Assembly (NCBI GenBank): GCA_003640385.1
Contig: RCAB01000335.1
Location: forward strand, 383 to 64,382
DNA: 64,000 nucleotides
Direction: 5' to 3'
Origin: Setaria digitata
Lineage: Eukaryota; Nematoda; Chromadorea; Rhabditida; Setariidae
The notes beneath the pieces were generated by a model. It worked only from the letters and a program-made list of their open reading frames with translations, did no database searches and was not told where the DNA came from. Below are positions 22,579-37,300 of the stretch, piece after piece (within the stretch, counting starts at the first letter, position 1; each line of letters begins with the position of its first letter). The position numbers and the translations under genes were made by a program.

Positions 22579-25317
22579 ATGAATTTATTACCTTACGTAA
22601 ATGGTAAAAATAATATTCCTGCTACTGATGATATTGCTAATTCCGATATTGCAATTTCTTCCAATACGGATTTATTTCCCGTAATTGACGATATTTCCTA
22701 CGTACGAGAACCGATCAAAAATATTATTGGAGGTATGGATTTTTTTTTTGCATAAATTAGAATTAAAATTAAAAAAAAAAAAATTTACGATGTATTTATA
22801 CCAAAATATTTTACATTTTTTTTTTCATTCAAATCTATTTCTGTAATTTTAATTTTTCATATAAACCAGATGTTTTAATTTATTTTCTGCTTAAAATTGA
22901 AGTATAATTTCGTATTTTTATTTCGACACAAAAATACAATTCCGTAATTAGGTCATTTTTAAAAACTCTTTGAACTATTGCATGTAATAAAAGAGGTTAA
23001 AAGAAAAAAAAAATTATTGCTTGGAAAAAAATTAGTCTCGCTGAAATTGAATTCTTTATATAAATATTTTTTTTCTGAGCTTAAAAGAAATTGTTGCATT
23101 CAGGGAAATTTCAATTATATTAATAGATATTTTACAAACAAGACGACTATTTATTAAATATTTCATTACTAAAATTTTAATTTTAAAAATTTAAAGGTAA
23201 ATCTATCATGCATCATTTTTTTTTTTTTTGCAGTTAGGAATTACATTTGCTATTTGCTAATTTGAAAGATTATTTGTTAAAAATCATTTAAATTTAAATT
23301 TAAAACTCATCGAATGATTAATTTAAATTTCAAAACTCATATAGCCTAATACTTTTTATCGTCATATTTTTAATGGAAAATTTATTTTTTAATTCGTAAT
23401 ACTTATTAAATCCTTAATATTATTAATTTTTTTTTTAACTAAAAAGAATTGCTGCATTATTATCAAGAAGCATTTTAACATTTATTGGTTAGATGATTAC
23501 AGATTAAAATCTTCATCATTAAAATTCAAGCCTAGAACTTTCATTACGATTTAAATTCCATCCAAATCCTCATTATGATCGAGAAAACTTAATTGCATGT
23601 TAAAAATCAAACAGATGCATATTTTGTTTAGCTCAAATCTAGAATAAAACCGGTGGAAATAAAATTAGTCGTTTACAATAAAACAGAGAACAATTGGATT
23701 AAATTAAATTTTACCCCCGTATAGTGATTCACAACAGTGAAATAGTAAGTCAAATCGTAATAACAATTTAATTCTCCGTTTTTCTTTTTTTTTTTTCAAG
23801 TACGATCCAACTTATTTTGTTAATATTTTTTGAAAATTCATTGAATATTTCACTGGTGCAGATATTGTTGTTTTTTTTCTCTCTCTATACAAAAATAAAA
23901 CTTTTTTATTTCTTCAAACATCCGGAAAGTTTTAATTACAGCAATTGTTTGTTATTTGCCAATATTTTTTAAATTCGACGTTTTAATTTAATATTTAGAT
24001 AAATTAAATGTATTTAAAACAAAAACTGTAGCATACCAAGTGATAGACATATTATGGAAATTGAAAAGCAAAAATAAATAAATAAATGAATAAATAAAAA
24101 CGAACATGGTAAATAATGAGATTGGTATTCAATTTTCCTTATATATATATATAAATTTATTTAATTTATTATATATATATATAATAAATTATATAAAATA
24201 TATCTAATATATATATATATATATATATNTTACTACTTACGCATTTACATCAAATTGTTGTCCATAAAATTAATTAAAATTATTGTTTATACGTTTATTT
24301 TTATATGTTTATTTTAAATTGTTATTTATTTAATGTTTTTTCAATATGCCATTTTTTTTTTTTGCACATTTACTTTTTACTGTTTAATCAAAATTGCTAC
24401 TTGTTTATTTTTAAACTTCTGCTTCTATATCATTTTCATTTCTCAATCATCTAATGTTTTTTCATCTGTATAATTATTTTCAATTTTTTACACAATTATC
24501 TTATTTCTCAATAATTTATCGCTCACACAAAAAAGTCTTTGTTGACTTGTTTACATGTTCAATTTCGAAAATAAATAAACAAATATGTTTTTTTTTGCAG
24601 GTGTCTATACGAATAATATCACTTTGTTCTTTCGAAATTCGCCTTATCGTGTTGAGGCTGATCTAGTCATCGAAACAAATGCAATTTTAACAGTTGAAAC
24701 AGGCGTGAAAATTTATTTCGATCCAGGCGTTGGTATTAAAATTAAGGGAGCCATTTGGGCTATGGTTAATATTATTAATTAATTAGTTACAATTTGTTCC
24801 TTTTATTCTTTTTTTTTCTAAACTTACGATTGAATGGTAACTGAAATTTAATAACAATATTGCATTAATTAATCATAAATGAGACATAAAAAATATCTGA
24901 TAGTAATAAAAGTTTTGCCATGTGTATTAAAGAATTATTGAGAATGTGGGAATAAATCATTGTATACTAAATTCAATATCGGAATACTCGAAAAAAATTA
25001 CGTAAAGAAATAGTTTCAAGATTTTCTATTATTAGAATAATTATTTCTTTTTCACATTCTTTTCACATTTTGCATCATTAGCATTTCGATGTTTGCTTTG
25101 CAAATTAAACTTAATACTAAAATACTTAAAAAAAATATTCCACTTCGAAATAGCATACAATAGAAAAACTAATTCTATGCGCATTATTTAATCACATTTT
25201 ACACCATTGGCGTTTCGGGTATAACCTATTAAATTTGCTTTTGCAAGCTGAATTTAATGCTAAAATACTCAGTAATAAATAGCCCATAATGGGGTAACTA
25301 ATTACTTTCATTATTGC

Positions 25318-25375
<58 letters not shown>

Positions 25376-28300
25376 ATTATATATATATTATATATATATA
25401 AGATATATATATTATATATATATATATCTTCTAGTAGTTTCCAATAAAAAGAAATATAAATTTTCTCAAATCCCTTTATTAAATAAAAATTAGCAATTAA
25501 AAAAAAAAAAAAAAACAAATAAATCAATTCCTTCTCTTTTTTTTTGTTTATTCTTTTCTGAAATTTCGAAAAATTTTTTTTTAAGAAAAGATAGAAAAAA
25601 AAAATTCAAAAATAAATGATTGTTTTAAACGTGTTTTGTTGTTGCCAATGGATTAAAATAATTCATTATTGTGTGACAACTGAAAACGATCTCTTTCCTT
25701 TCGTAGATGCGAAAAAATTCAATTACAATTGCAGAATTTTCCATCCAATTTTTATTTGGTTTTCTTTTCTTTTTTTTTTTTTCTTATGCAAAAATTAAAA
25801 AAAAAAAAATTAAATGGCTGAAGATTATTTAGACTTCAGATTTTCAACACATTTGAAAAAATAAAAACTTTTTAAAAACCATTACCATTTATTAAATTTG
25901 CAATGTAAATTTATCATTAGCTATCATGATAAATTGAAATGCTTTTGATAAAAAAAATATTAAAAATTAATATATTACTTAAGAAAAAGAAAAATTGGCA
26001 AGAAGAAAAATCATTTAAAAAAAAAATGATAAAATACATCATGAATGAATTATATTTTATAAAATTTTTTTTTTTCTTACGAAGTATGCTAAATAATCGG
26101 AAAAATTTAAAAAAAAAAAAAAAAAATAAGAAACAAATATAAAGTTTTAAATTTTAGAGACCTTGAAAGTCGCAATCTAAATATGAATTTGAACTAGAAT
26201 TGAATGAAAATTAACATAAGCAATAACAAAAAAAAAAAAAAAAAATGCAAAAAGAAATTTAAAAAAGTTTAAAAATTAATGAGAAATGAAATCGCGGTAG
26301 TTTGTTTTTGCTAACTAATTGTGCTACTTTAAATAGTCTAAACTTTCCATTCTTTTCGTTTCATAATAATAGTAATAATAATAATGTTTAGCGAAGTATA
26401 TTTAGGCTTTTTTTTATTGCTCTTTTCTTCCTCTCTTTTTTTTTTTCTTTTCAAATTTTTATCTATTCAACATGAGTGATTAAAAAAATAAAAAGAACTT
26501 ATCAAATGCCATTGAAGGACTAATTTTTATCTCAAGAATGTGGCTAAACAATGGAATAAAATTATTATTTAAAAAAAAAAAAAAAAAATCAAAAAAAATG
26601 AGTGTTAAGGAGGGAAGGACAATCTTTCTGTTTGAATTTTCACTTTCTTTTCTTTTCTATCTTACAATTTAATAAAAATTTTCAAACAGTTTTTTTTCCG
26701 TAATAATTTATTTCTTCTCTTGAATTTTCATTATGCGAAGGAAAAGTAGCTTAATTAATTTTTTTTTTTAATTAATTTTTCTTCTTTTGCTTTTCTTTCA
26801 TTGATTATTTAGTCGTTTTATTAAGAGAATGGCAATAATAAATTCTGAATTTCAATTTTCAAACTGCAATGAAGATTAGGATTGAATTAGTTGGAAATCT
26901 CTATTTTAATTAAAATTATTAAACGCTATTAAATGATGCAAAATTACTTGCTTATTCAATTATATATTTGAATCAATTTTGATTTGGAATTTAATTTTAA
27001 CTTTTGATTTTAAAATATTTTGTGAAATAAACAAAAATTAGCCGCTAAGTTTGTGGTGGCGTATTTAAACGCTGAAAGTTATTTTTAAATACCAATTGAA
27101 GTATTCGAAATATTCACTGCTTATCCTTTAATTATGAAGTGCATTATTAAAATGTGACTTCGATTATTCCTAAAAAAAAGTTAGTGCATTAAATTAAAAT
27201 GACTTATTGCATTTGATTTCATGAGAAATGCTGAAAAATATTAACTCAAAATAACATTTGCAACAAAAATTTCATGTCAAAAGTTTTGTTTTTTTCAGTT
27301 TTAAATTAATTGAAATAAGCATGAAAAATTTCAATTTGTTACAATCGTAATCATTTCAGTACCAACTCAAATTCATCTTTTTTTTATGCTATTATACTTA
27401 TTTGTTTGATTTAATTTCAAGTTCAGTTACCGAGTTGAACTGTCTTGTGCTAAATTACCGAACGAATTCATTTATTTAATTAAGCTTAAGGATCATATCA
27501 AAAATGATAACCAATTTTGAATGTTAATTTAGCTAAATATAATTTAAAATTGGAAAAAAATGTAAAAATGTATTGCAAGGAAATATTGCAATATCCGTGT
27601 TTCTTAAAAAGAAAGAAAAGAAAAAAATTTAGTGTTGACTTGAGAATAAATTCATAAATTTTATAAAAAATTTCCTTCATCATTTTTTTTTCTTTATTTT
27701 CATAAATTTTAATATACGAATTTTGTAAGGTGTAATTTTGCAATCTCTGAATAATTTTAAAATAGGTTTTCTGGAAATCTTGAAGAGAAAAATAATTGCC
27801 TGGAATCAATTATGATACACTTACTGCTCCTTAAATAATTATTGTGATTTAAATGAAATTAAAATAGTTGCTATAAGAATGGAAATTTAAAAAGGAAACG
27901 GAAATAATTATCTGTTGGTTTGAATTTTCTTCATTAGCATTTCTATTACAGTCTTAAGAAAATGTCAACAAAAAAAATCATTTGTTCTCTCTAATTGCCC
28001 GATTAATTTATTAATTTATCGATTTGCTCACATTTCTATTTACTATTTTATATTTATTTGGCCAATTAAGTTTTGCATATTATTTCAAAGCTTTCGCTAA
28101 TATAGCAAAATAGAAGAATAATTATTAATGCGATGTATTATACCATTGTTAATAATCATCATCATGAAAACACATTGTAGTACTACAAATAATCATAACA
28201 TATGTTATTAATAATTTTCTTCACTGAACGAATTTCAAGGTAGGATTTAACTAATGATTTAATCGTTAAAATTAGCCAGAATTTATTAAAATATTTTTGC

Positions 28301-31300
28301 ATGAAGATAATATTACTCGGAGAAGAGAAGTTGAAATATTTTTAGCTAATTAATTAGTCGGGTTTCGCTTATTTTGTTACTTTTGTTCTGCGTTATTCTT
28401 CGAGTAATGGATTAAAATAAAATTATATTTTCACTTAAATTCGTCAAAATTAGTGCTGCGGTTGATTGATATTTAAACAATTAGAAATTAGTTTCATTTA
28501 ATTTTAAATTTCCATTTTTCTCAGGGAAATGAATTTGCTCACATTCAAATGTTACCATATCAACAAATAACTGATCATGATCATCAAATGCCACAATTTC
28601 GTCTGATTGATGGATCATCCGTACGACAGGGACGATTGCAAATTAAATTTCGAAATCGTTGGCGATCAATTTGTACAAAATTTACAAAGTTTGCTACCGA
28701 ATTTACATTTCCTACAATTTACAATTCTTACGAATTTACAATTCCCATATATATTATTTGCCAGAGTAATTATTTAATTTCCAATTTTAACACTACCCGA
28801 TTCAAATGATGGAACTGATTAATGCTTAATATAAGTAAATAATTCAAACAGCATCATATTGCTAAATTAGTTTGTTCTATTTCCATTTCCGATATTAATC
28901 AAAATAACAGACAGAGCTGATCAATATTTGAGAAAAGTTAAGTAGTTTATAAAATGTGAAATTATGCAAAGTGTGAATTAATTGCATGAAATTAAGCTTT
29001 TGCATTTCTTTCTTCTCCTCTTTTTTCATGATAAAAAGAATTTTTGGTAATTTTTGTTTCTAATAACTTCAATTTTAAAATCGATCCTTTCCTTCTATTC
29101 ACTAATTTTTTCTTTTTTAAAGCTACTGAATTAATAGTTTAGAATTTAATATGTAAAAAAAAATTTCATAAGTGTAAATTTTACTGCGTACTAAACTGAA
29201 AAGAACAAACTGAGTTAATGAATAAAATATTCATTCATTTCTGCACTAATTTATTACAGAATTTGCAAATGTAATTATGAAAAGAATACCTAAATAATGA
29301 AAAGGAAACCTAATAATCTTATTAATTTTGCTATCTTTATTTTTGCATCCATCTGTTATACAAAATTGTTACACTAACCTTTATGTAAATTCGTTCCTCT
29401 CTACAATGCAAAATTCTGAATTTTAATTTTAAAATTTAAAATACAAAGGAAAAGAGAGCAGTATATTACAGCTGGACATCAACAGATATTGCTACAGCAT
29501 GTCGGTCGATGGGTTTCACTGATGGAGGTATAATTAGTAAAATTTTTCATTTATGAATTTTCAAACTTTTCAATTCAGTATCACCGTAGTTATGGCATTT
29601 ATAATTGCTACTTATGCTGATCGAGTATTTAAAATTTAATAAATTTTTATAATTGCTACTTTTAAAATGTGATAAAAGATCGATATTTTATTTTATTTTT
29701 ATTTTTTAAACTTTCTTATATTTTCATTTTTTTTTTTTTTGAAAATTAGTTTCTAAAATTGTTTCAAATGAATGCGTCTGTAAAAACTTGAAGAAAAAAA
29801 AAAAAAGGGAAGATTGAAAGAGGCAAATCCTTCTAGCGATGTTAATTTTTAATTTTTTTTTTTAATAAATTTTAGACTTCTGGAAATGGTATCAACGTAA
29901 CAACGATACATATCCGTTTGTTATGTCAGCACCAAAATGCTCACCAAATATTTCAACTTTATGGCAATGTGTTGGATTTAATGAACCAAACAGGATATTG
30001 TTAAGTGAAAATCTCTGTCAAGGTGAAGATGACATTGGCATACGTTGTTGGGGCGCATCAAGACTTTTCGGCTATACAAAACATTGGAAAGGTATGCTTG
30101 TTATCATGATTTATCATTATTTATTACTGTTAAATATTATTATTCATTTATATTACAACTGTCATTAGCATTATTTGTTACCGTTGCTTATTTTTTCTCT
30201 ACCATTACAGCATAATTTATTATCACTGTTAATAATCACTGTTATTTATCATTCATTATAGCTATCATTATTTATCATTATACTATCACATATTTACAGT
30301 TTATTATAATTCATCTTTCTTGTTGACTATCATTATTACTAATCACTATTATTTATCATTTACTACAACTATCACTATTTATCATTATGTTGTTATATAT
30401 TTTCTAAATGTAACAATGCATACTAAATATCTGTTAAATTCTCCGCGAGCAATGAGGTGAGACGATTAAGTTGAAAGTTTTTTGTAATATTTTTATTTTG
30501 AAATTTTTAAAATCTAAAATTTTGAAAAATTTTAAATGGAAAAAATTTACCAACAATTTTTAATGCTATTGCTTTTTTGTTTGGTTTTCAATAACATATC
30601 TATTAATTAAGTTTAATTAGAAATAATTTATTAAATTAATAGTAAACTGGTGAAAAAAGATGAAATTACATTTTTACCTGCTTTTTATTTTATAATGATC
30701 AGAAATTTTTTGAACAGTGCTAGATATTTTATGAAATTAACAGATTAGACGGGAACAGTAACAACAGCAAAAAACTTTAATTTTATGGAATTTTAAGTTC
30801 AGCAAATCAAAATTTTTAAAGCTCCTCCTTTGAATCCTCTTTTTTTTATAAAATTCTAATATGTAAACTTTTATTTTGTTATTTTTGTGCAATTATTTAT
30901 AGGCTTGCAAATTTTATCATCAGCAATACAGTATGCAACTTCCGATCCTGATATGGTTGCTTTACATCAGGAATCCATTAGCAAGCTTGAATTTGTGGAC
31001 ATACTGTATGCTGGATACGATGGGTTAGTTATCCGTTCATTAGTTATCATAAACTTCATTCATTCATGTAATTTATATTTGTGGAAAACATTATTATTTG
31101 CTGTTGCTTCATTTGTAAAAACTTTATTGAATTACCGTAGTTCAGTTCATTCGAGCTTAATTTATTTAATACAGCTTTACTTTTACAAACTCTATTAATT
31201 CACCGTAGTTTAGTGAATTAGGACTTAATTTATTTAATATAATTTCATTTCAGGGAACTTTTTACCGTAGTTTTGCTTATACGAACTTAATTTATTTCCT

Positions 31301-34300
31301 ATAGATTCATTTTGAGAATTTTATTATTTACTATTATAGTTTTATTTCTAGGAATTTCATTGCTTACCGTAACTTCATTTATATGAGCTTCGTTTATTTA
31401 CTGTACCCCTCATAATACAAATCATAGCATTATTGTAGAAACTTTATAAATTTGCTGTGGTTTTAATCATACGAGTGTTACCAAATACTGTAAAACAAAA
31501 GTTCTGTTTGGTTACCGTAGTTTTAGTCATAAAAAATTTCAGTATATGCTGTAATTTCTTTTTATGCAAGTATTTGTTCTAGTTTCATTGTTATATTCCA
31601 TTTACTTCATTACATTTGTTTTCTTATTAATTGTTAATTCCGTTCGCTCACCTAATCTTTCCTTCTCTTTCCCTCCCTTTCTCATTCTCTCGACAATTAA
31701 CTAATTAACATAAAATGTTTTTCCGGTTTGAAGGTCAACAAAGAATACAACAGCAGCAATTTGGATCGAAGGCATTCCACCAGTGATGAATGGTCTTCGG
31801 ATTGAGCAAAGTGCTCGAGATGGCATTTATCTCGAGAAGCCTAATGGGCCCGTTATCATTGCCAATTCAACCATTCGCTATAATCGGTTTTACAATTCAT
31901 TATAATAATTGTTCCTTTTGGCACCGTCAACTAATTCGTAAAGACTAAAATGATTTGCTATCAGAGAATAAAAAAGGGAGAGGGAGGAACTGGATTAACT
32001 AGCTAATTAATTGATAACAAAAATTTTAAAAATATACTTTCTGAAAATGAAATATAATTTCACAGTTTTTGCACATAAAATTTTATGTATATTTTCTGAA
32101 ATATATTTCCATAATTTTATGCTTTTTCTTCCACAGAATATATTTTTATAATTTTGGTTTTAAACAAAATTTGCGAAAACTATTATTTTCTCACGCTAGA
32201 AGATTTTAACAATTTCAATTTCAAAAAAAAATATATATATATATATGTATCACTGAAATGAACGAATTTTAACAGTTAAAATTATTTTTGTGTAATTTTA
32301 GTTTTCAATAAATTTGGTGAGGAGAACATGACAATGTGAACAAAACAATCAATCATATAAATAGCAATTATGATAATATTTGAATTTTTATATTAAAAAA
32401 AAAATTCTTTTATTGATATGTTATCACACACTGTTCATGATAACAAATTATAAGAATTGAAAAGAAAATAATAAAGCGCAGCAACCTTCTCATCATCATT
32501 CCCTCACTTTTTTTTTTTTTTTTGGTTAAAATTATTTTATACAGTGATGAATTTATGAAAGCTATCTGCATAATGGTAAATGATGAAAAAGTAATATTTC
32601 CGTTTTTTTTTTTTTTTTCTGAATAAATTTCAGAAAGCAAATATTATTAAATTAAAAAAATTTTTCTCCAGTATTTTTAGACATTCTTTTTCTTTTTACA
32701 TTCAGAGTTTTGCAATGTGTTAAATAATCAATTAACTTTTGTTCTATTTAATTAAATTAAAATTTCGGCTAAATTACTTTATTTCCATCAAATTTTAAAA
32801 AAATAAAAAAACTAAAATTTTCAGGGGTCATGGAATAACAATAATGAATACTACTGATGGACGAGTTTTCATCAACATGACAACTATTGCTGGAAATTAC
32901 GGTGATGGTATACATTACTGTCAAGGATACGGTGCATTTTGGGATCTCGTCACATCCGGTTAGTCTAAGCAACATTAGAAATTTATTACTGCTTGTTCAA
33001 GTTAGTAATTAATGATAATGAAATATTATAAATAATCAGTGGTAATTGAAGCTAATAATTAATTAGTAATGTTAGTAATATCAATAAGAAATGATAATGT
33101 TAAAACTTTTCCGACTTTTTTTTTTCTTTTAAATATGTATTAGATTGTGGTTGCCGTATAATTCGGTCACTACTGTCCAAATTGATTAATGAATTTCTTT
33201 CTTTTCTTTTTCGATAAAAAGGAATTTCATTATTTATTTCAAGTTATAATCAAGAGAAAAAATGTAGTTTTTTATGAAAATTTGATGAAAAAGTTGGTAA
33301 ATTTTGTAGTTAAAAATTTGGCAGCAACTTTAATTTAGGCAATCAATCAGAAACAAACTATTTGCTTTTTGAAAATGATGAAAAGCCAAGATTGGATATG
33401 TGTACCAAGCATAAAATATCGCATACATTATTTTTTCCTCATTTAATTCAAGCGAAACTTCTGAATGGTACGATAATTGACAGTAGTAATCCCTCACCAT
33501 GCTGGATGGTAAGCTTCACATTTATTATCATTTTTTCAAAATAGTGCTATAGTTGCGGTAGTAGTTATCGTAACTTTAGTGTTGATAAGTAGCAGGTATT
33601 TTAATGCTGACTATCTGATTTTTTTTTTTTTTGTTAATTGCATAATTTATTATCTTTCTTTCTCGTTTTGTGACATTCAGCTTGTTTCAGTTTGTCAATT
33701 TTTGTACCGAAAAGTGAACTTTTTCAATTCAATTCGATTAATTTTCGGTTTTAGAATTTCACTCTTTCGTCTTCACAAAAGAATAATTAATTTTAAAATT
33801 GTTCATCACAACAACTATCAATTTGTTAGAATCAAAGATCTATTTCATTTAACTTCCTATAATACATTTAGGATATCCAATTTTTACGGTAAATGAAAAT
33901 ATTCTTTGCAATAGTACTAAATATGATTTTAATACAGATTGTATCGATACCTGCTGAATTACCATATACATACAGTATACAATTTATGGCGGTAATCAAT
34001 GAGAATGATAAGAATTTGGATTCAAAAACTCAATTAATTATATGTGATGCAAGTGCAAATTTTAATGGATGTGATGGTGAACGGTATCGCATACCAATTT
34101 TTGATCGTATCCTACCGCAGACCATATCGTTCCGGTTAGCTCTTTTAATTTAAGTAATATTTGTTTAAAATTTGAGCTTTAAATATTTTCTCATTTTGTC
34201 TTCTATTCTAATTGGTTAACTAGCAAATAATCATATCAATCATTTTATGAACCTAAAATGATCAGAAACTTTGCGAATTAATTTTTGACTAAATGTGAAC

Positions 34301-37300
34301 TAAATGGTAAAAATTAGATTAAAAAATTCGTTTGATAAAATGTGAAATTTCAGTTTGGCCTATCATTAAATTTCAAAATAATCCTTCTCTTATTAGGAAA
34401 TGATTTTTATTAAGAAATCTGGTAAAATGCACCAACATTCTGGTAATTCTTTAAGAGATGAGGTAAAAATATGTTAATATATAAGTATAATATCAAATTT
34501 GAAAATTGCTTTCACATCATATTTTAGAATTTCACTGTGAGAATTCAAACTTAGTATCTTAATTTCCAGTTAAATTATTATGAAAAAGGGAAAATTATTG
34601 CAGAAGTGCCAGACAGCCAATATATCTTTCGTTAGAACATATACCAAACGGATTAAATGGCCATGTCAATGGTGATATTAATTTAATATTTCGAATTCAT
34701 GCAACCGCTACTGGTATGTTTGATAAATTTAATTTTTTAGTAAATTTAAAAAAAATAAAATAAAAAAGACCAAATAACAGCAGCTGGCTGTTTAATTTTA
34801 ACGTCAAGAGAATTACAATGAGTTAAAATATCAATAAATGATTTTTAAGTTTTCTCTAAAAATATATAATTTATTTAAAATGATACTAATTGATTCGCTT
34901 TTTATTTCAAAAAAAAATAAAATTTGGGATTAAAGTGGAATTTTGTTTTATGTAATTTTCATATTATAATACTTATGCAAAATTTTGTATATTCATTAAT
35001 TAGTTCTAGAAAAGACTGCATTCCAAAATTTAAAATAAAATTTTTAAATTGAATCATTTATTATTTTATTCATTTATGCAACATTTTTCTTTCTCTTATT
35101 ATTAATTTCGAATTGATAAACTGATAAATTTATCATTTTTCGGTTTGTTTACGACATAATCTCCAATGAATAATAATTGCAGATAAAGCATTTTACGGTT
35201 TGAATGTATCAAATGCAATAATAGCAAGTAATATTGGGAATGGTATTTGGATGCAAAATATACGTGATCGTGTGACGTTAACAAACGTAACAATCGTAAG
35301 AAATGAAGGACAAGCAGGATTTTTGGTACGTGATGGAGCAGCGGATATTTGGATTAATGCATCACGAATTGATGATAATTGGGGTGACGGAATCAATGTT
35401 TCATATGCTGGTGGTTCTATTACAATTAATGGTACCTTAATTAGTCGGAACAGAATGCGGGGTTTGTTGTTCATTTTTGGAAAATTAAAAATTTTAATTT
35501 TTCTTTTTTTTTTTTGCCAGGTATTTATAGCTTTTAAAGGAAGGTGAGAGAAAATGATCGACGATATTAGTTGATGATAAGCTGATAATGATAGACGGAA
35601 AATGTGCAAAGATGAAAAGGAAAGAAGAAAGCGTATTGATAAAATACAATTTTCCTAATATAATATAAATATGAAATAAAAAATAGGAACATAAAAAGAA
35701 ATATCTTTTGTTTGACCAGCTAAAAGAGAAGCAGTTTTTTGAATAATATTATTTTATTGAAATGAATGAAATTTAATTGAAATTGATTGTATTAATTGAA
35801 CAAACCATCAATATATTTCGCTAATTTTAACAAAAAATTAGGAAATATATTAAGATGATGTATTTTAAAAAATGTTAAATTTATTAAGCAAAATATAAAA
35901 TTTCACGAAGATGAGAGATTGGGAATAATTTGAGCATGTAATTTAGTAAAAAGTCTCTCTTAAATTGAGCAAGAAGAAAATACTTCAGGTTATAATTGAA
36001 TGTGAATTAATGAGCTGAAATGAAATAGTTGAAAAGTTGAAGAATGTAAATTTTAGCCTGCAAGTGTGAAATTTTTTTTCTTCCTCCAGTTTAATTATGT
36101 GTAACTTAATGACTTAAAATAAAGGACTTGAAAAAAAAAAATTAAAAAACATCAGACGAAATAAACGAAAACTTGTAATTACAATATTTCCACTTTCAGT
36201 GAAGCCTAGAAATAAATTAATGAGCTTTTAATGAAATAATTAATAGAAGCGGAAGGAAAATGATGATAATTAATTGAAGATAATTTCAGGTTGCGCATTC
36301 AATCAGAATATTTCATCGCCATATTTATCCCTTCGACAAGAAATCATTTTCAAAGGTCGTCCATCAAATAATATTTATTATTTGCGTACACAAATTGTTG
36401 ACAATGCATGGGGTGGTATTTTGATTGGTAATTTTTGCATTTCATTGTGGCGAAACATTCAACCAAAGGTATAATTTTGCTCTTGAAAAATTTTATCTAA
36501 TTTATAATTTAATAATTAATTTTAATAAAATATCGAAAAAAAGGAGTAAGAAGAAACAGAAAGGAGAAGGATTACAAATATATATATATATTGATGAAAT
36601 GTTTTTGTCACCTCAATTCATATCATTCGTCTAATCAATCTTTATTTTTTTTTTTTGTTCCAATTTTGATTTAAATATTACACTGTAATTAAAATTGCAT
36701 CAAATTCTCCGTTTCAATCAGTTTAAATCATCCAGAAAAATTTTTTTTTTTTGAAATTTCATCAATTTTCCAGTTCCATTTAATATCGCGAAAACTTTTC
36801 ATTCCTCCCTCAAGCGCTGTTGATTTCAAATCAAATGATGCAAAATTTTTTTACTTCAATCATTGCACAGGACTGTTTGTNGTTCCAATTTTGATTTAAA
36901 TATTACACTGTAATTAAAATTACATCAAATTCTCCGTTTCAATCAGTTTAAATCATCCAGAAAAAATTTATTTATTTTTTTTTTGAAATTTCATCAAATT
37001 TTCCACTTCCATTTAATATCGCGAAAACTTTTCATTCCTCCCTCAAGCGCTGTTGATTTCAATTCAAATGATGCAAAATTTTTTTACTTCAATCATTGCA
37101 CAGGACTGTTTGTACCTCTTTTCAAAAGTGGACGCTTACATTTCAAAATATTCCTCATAATGGCTCCTTTCTCGATTAATGCTTAAAAATTTAAGATTTA
37201 ACACAAGAGAAAAGTTTTTTCAAATAATGTAAATTAAAAAGAAAGAAGAAATTTCAACTCGTATCTTTTCAATAAATGCACTGATCCAATTTTTAAACAT

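Noticed and set aside
25192..25527. 111-codon minus-strand frame rich in Tyr/Ile
   Set aside because: It is the translation of an AT microsatellite.
35325..35330. Strong donor-like GTACGT inside exon 12
   Set aside because: The coding frame continues with good beta-helix repeats through it; splicing there would lose them.
36290..36427. Exon 13 ending at the donor GTAATT (36428)
   Set aside because: It leaves phase 1, while every plausible start of exon 14 that stays open needs phase 0. Ending at 36468 solves it.
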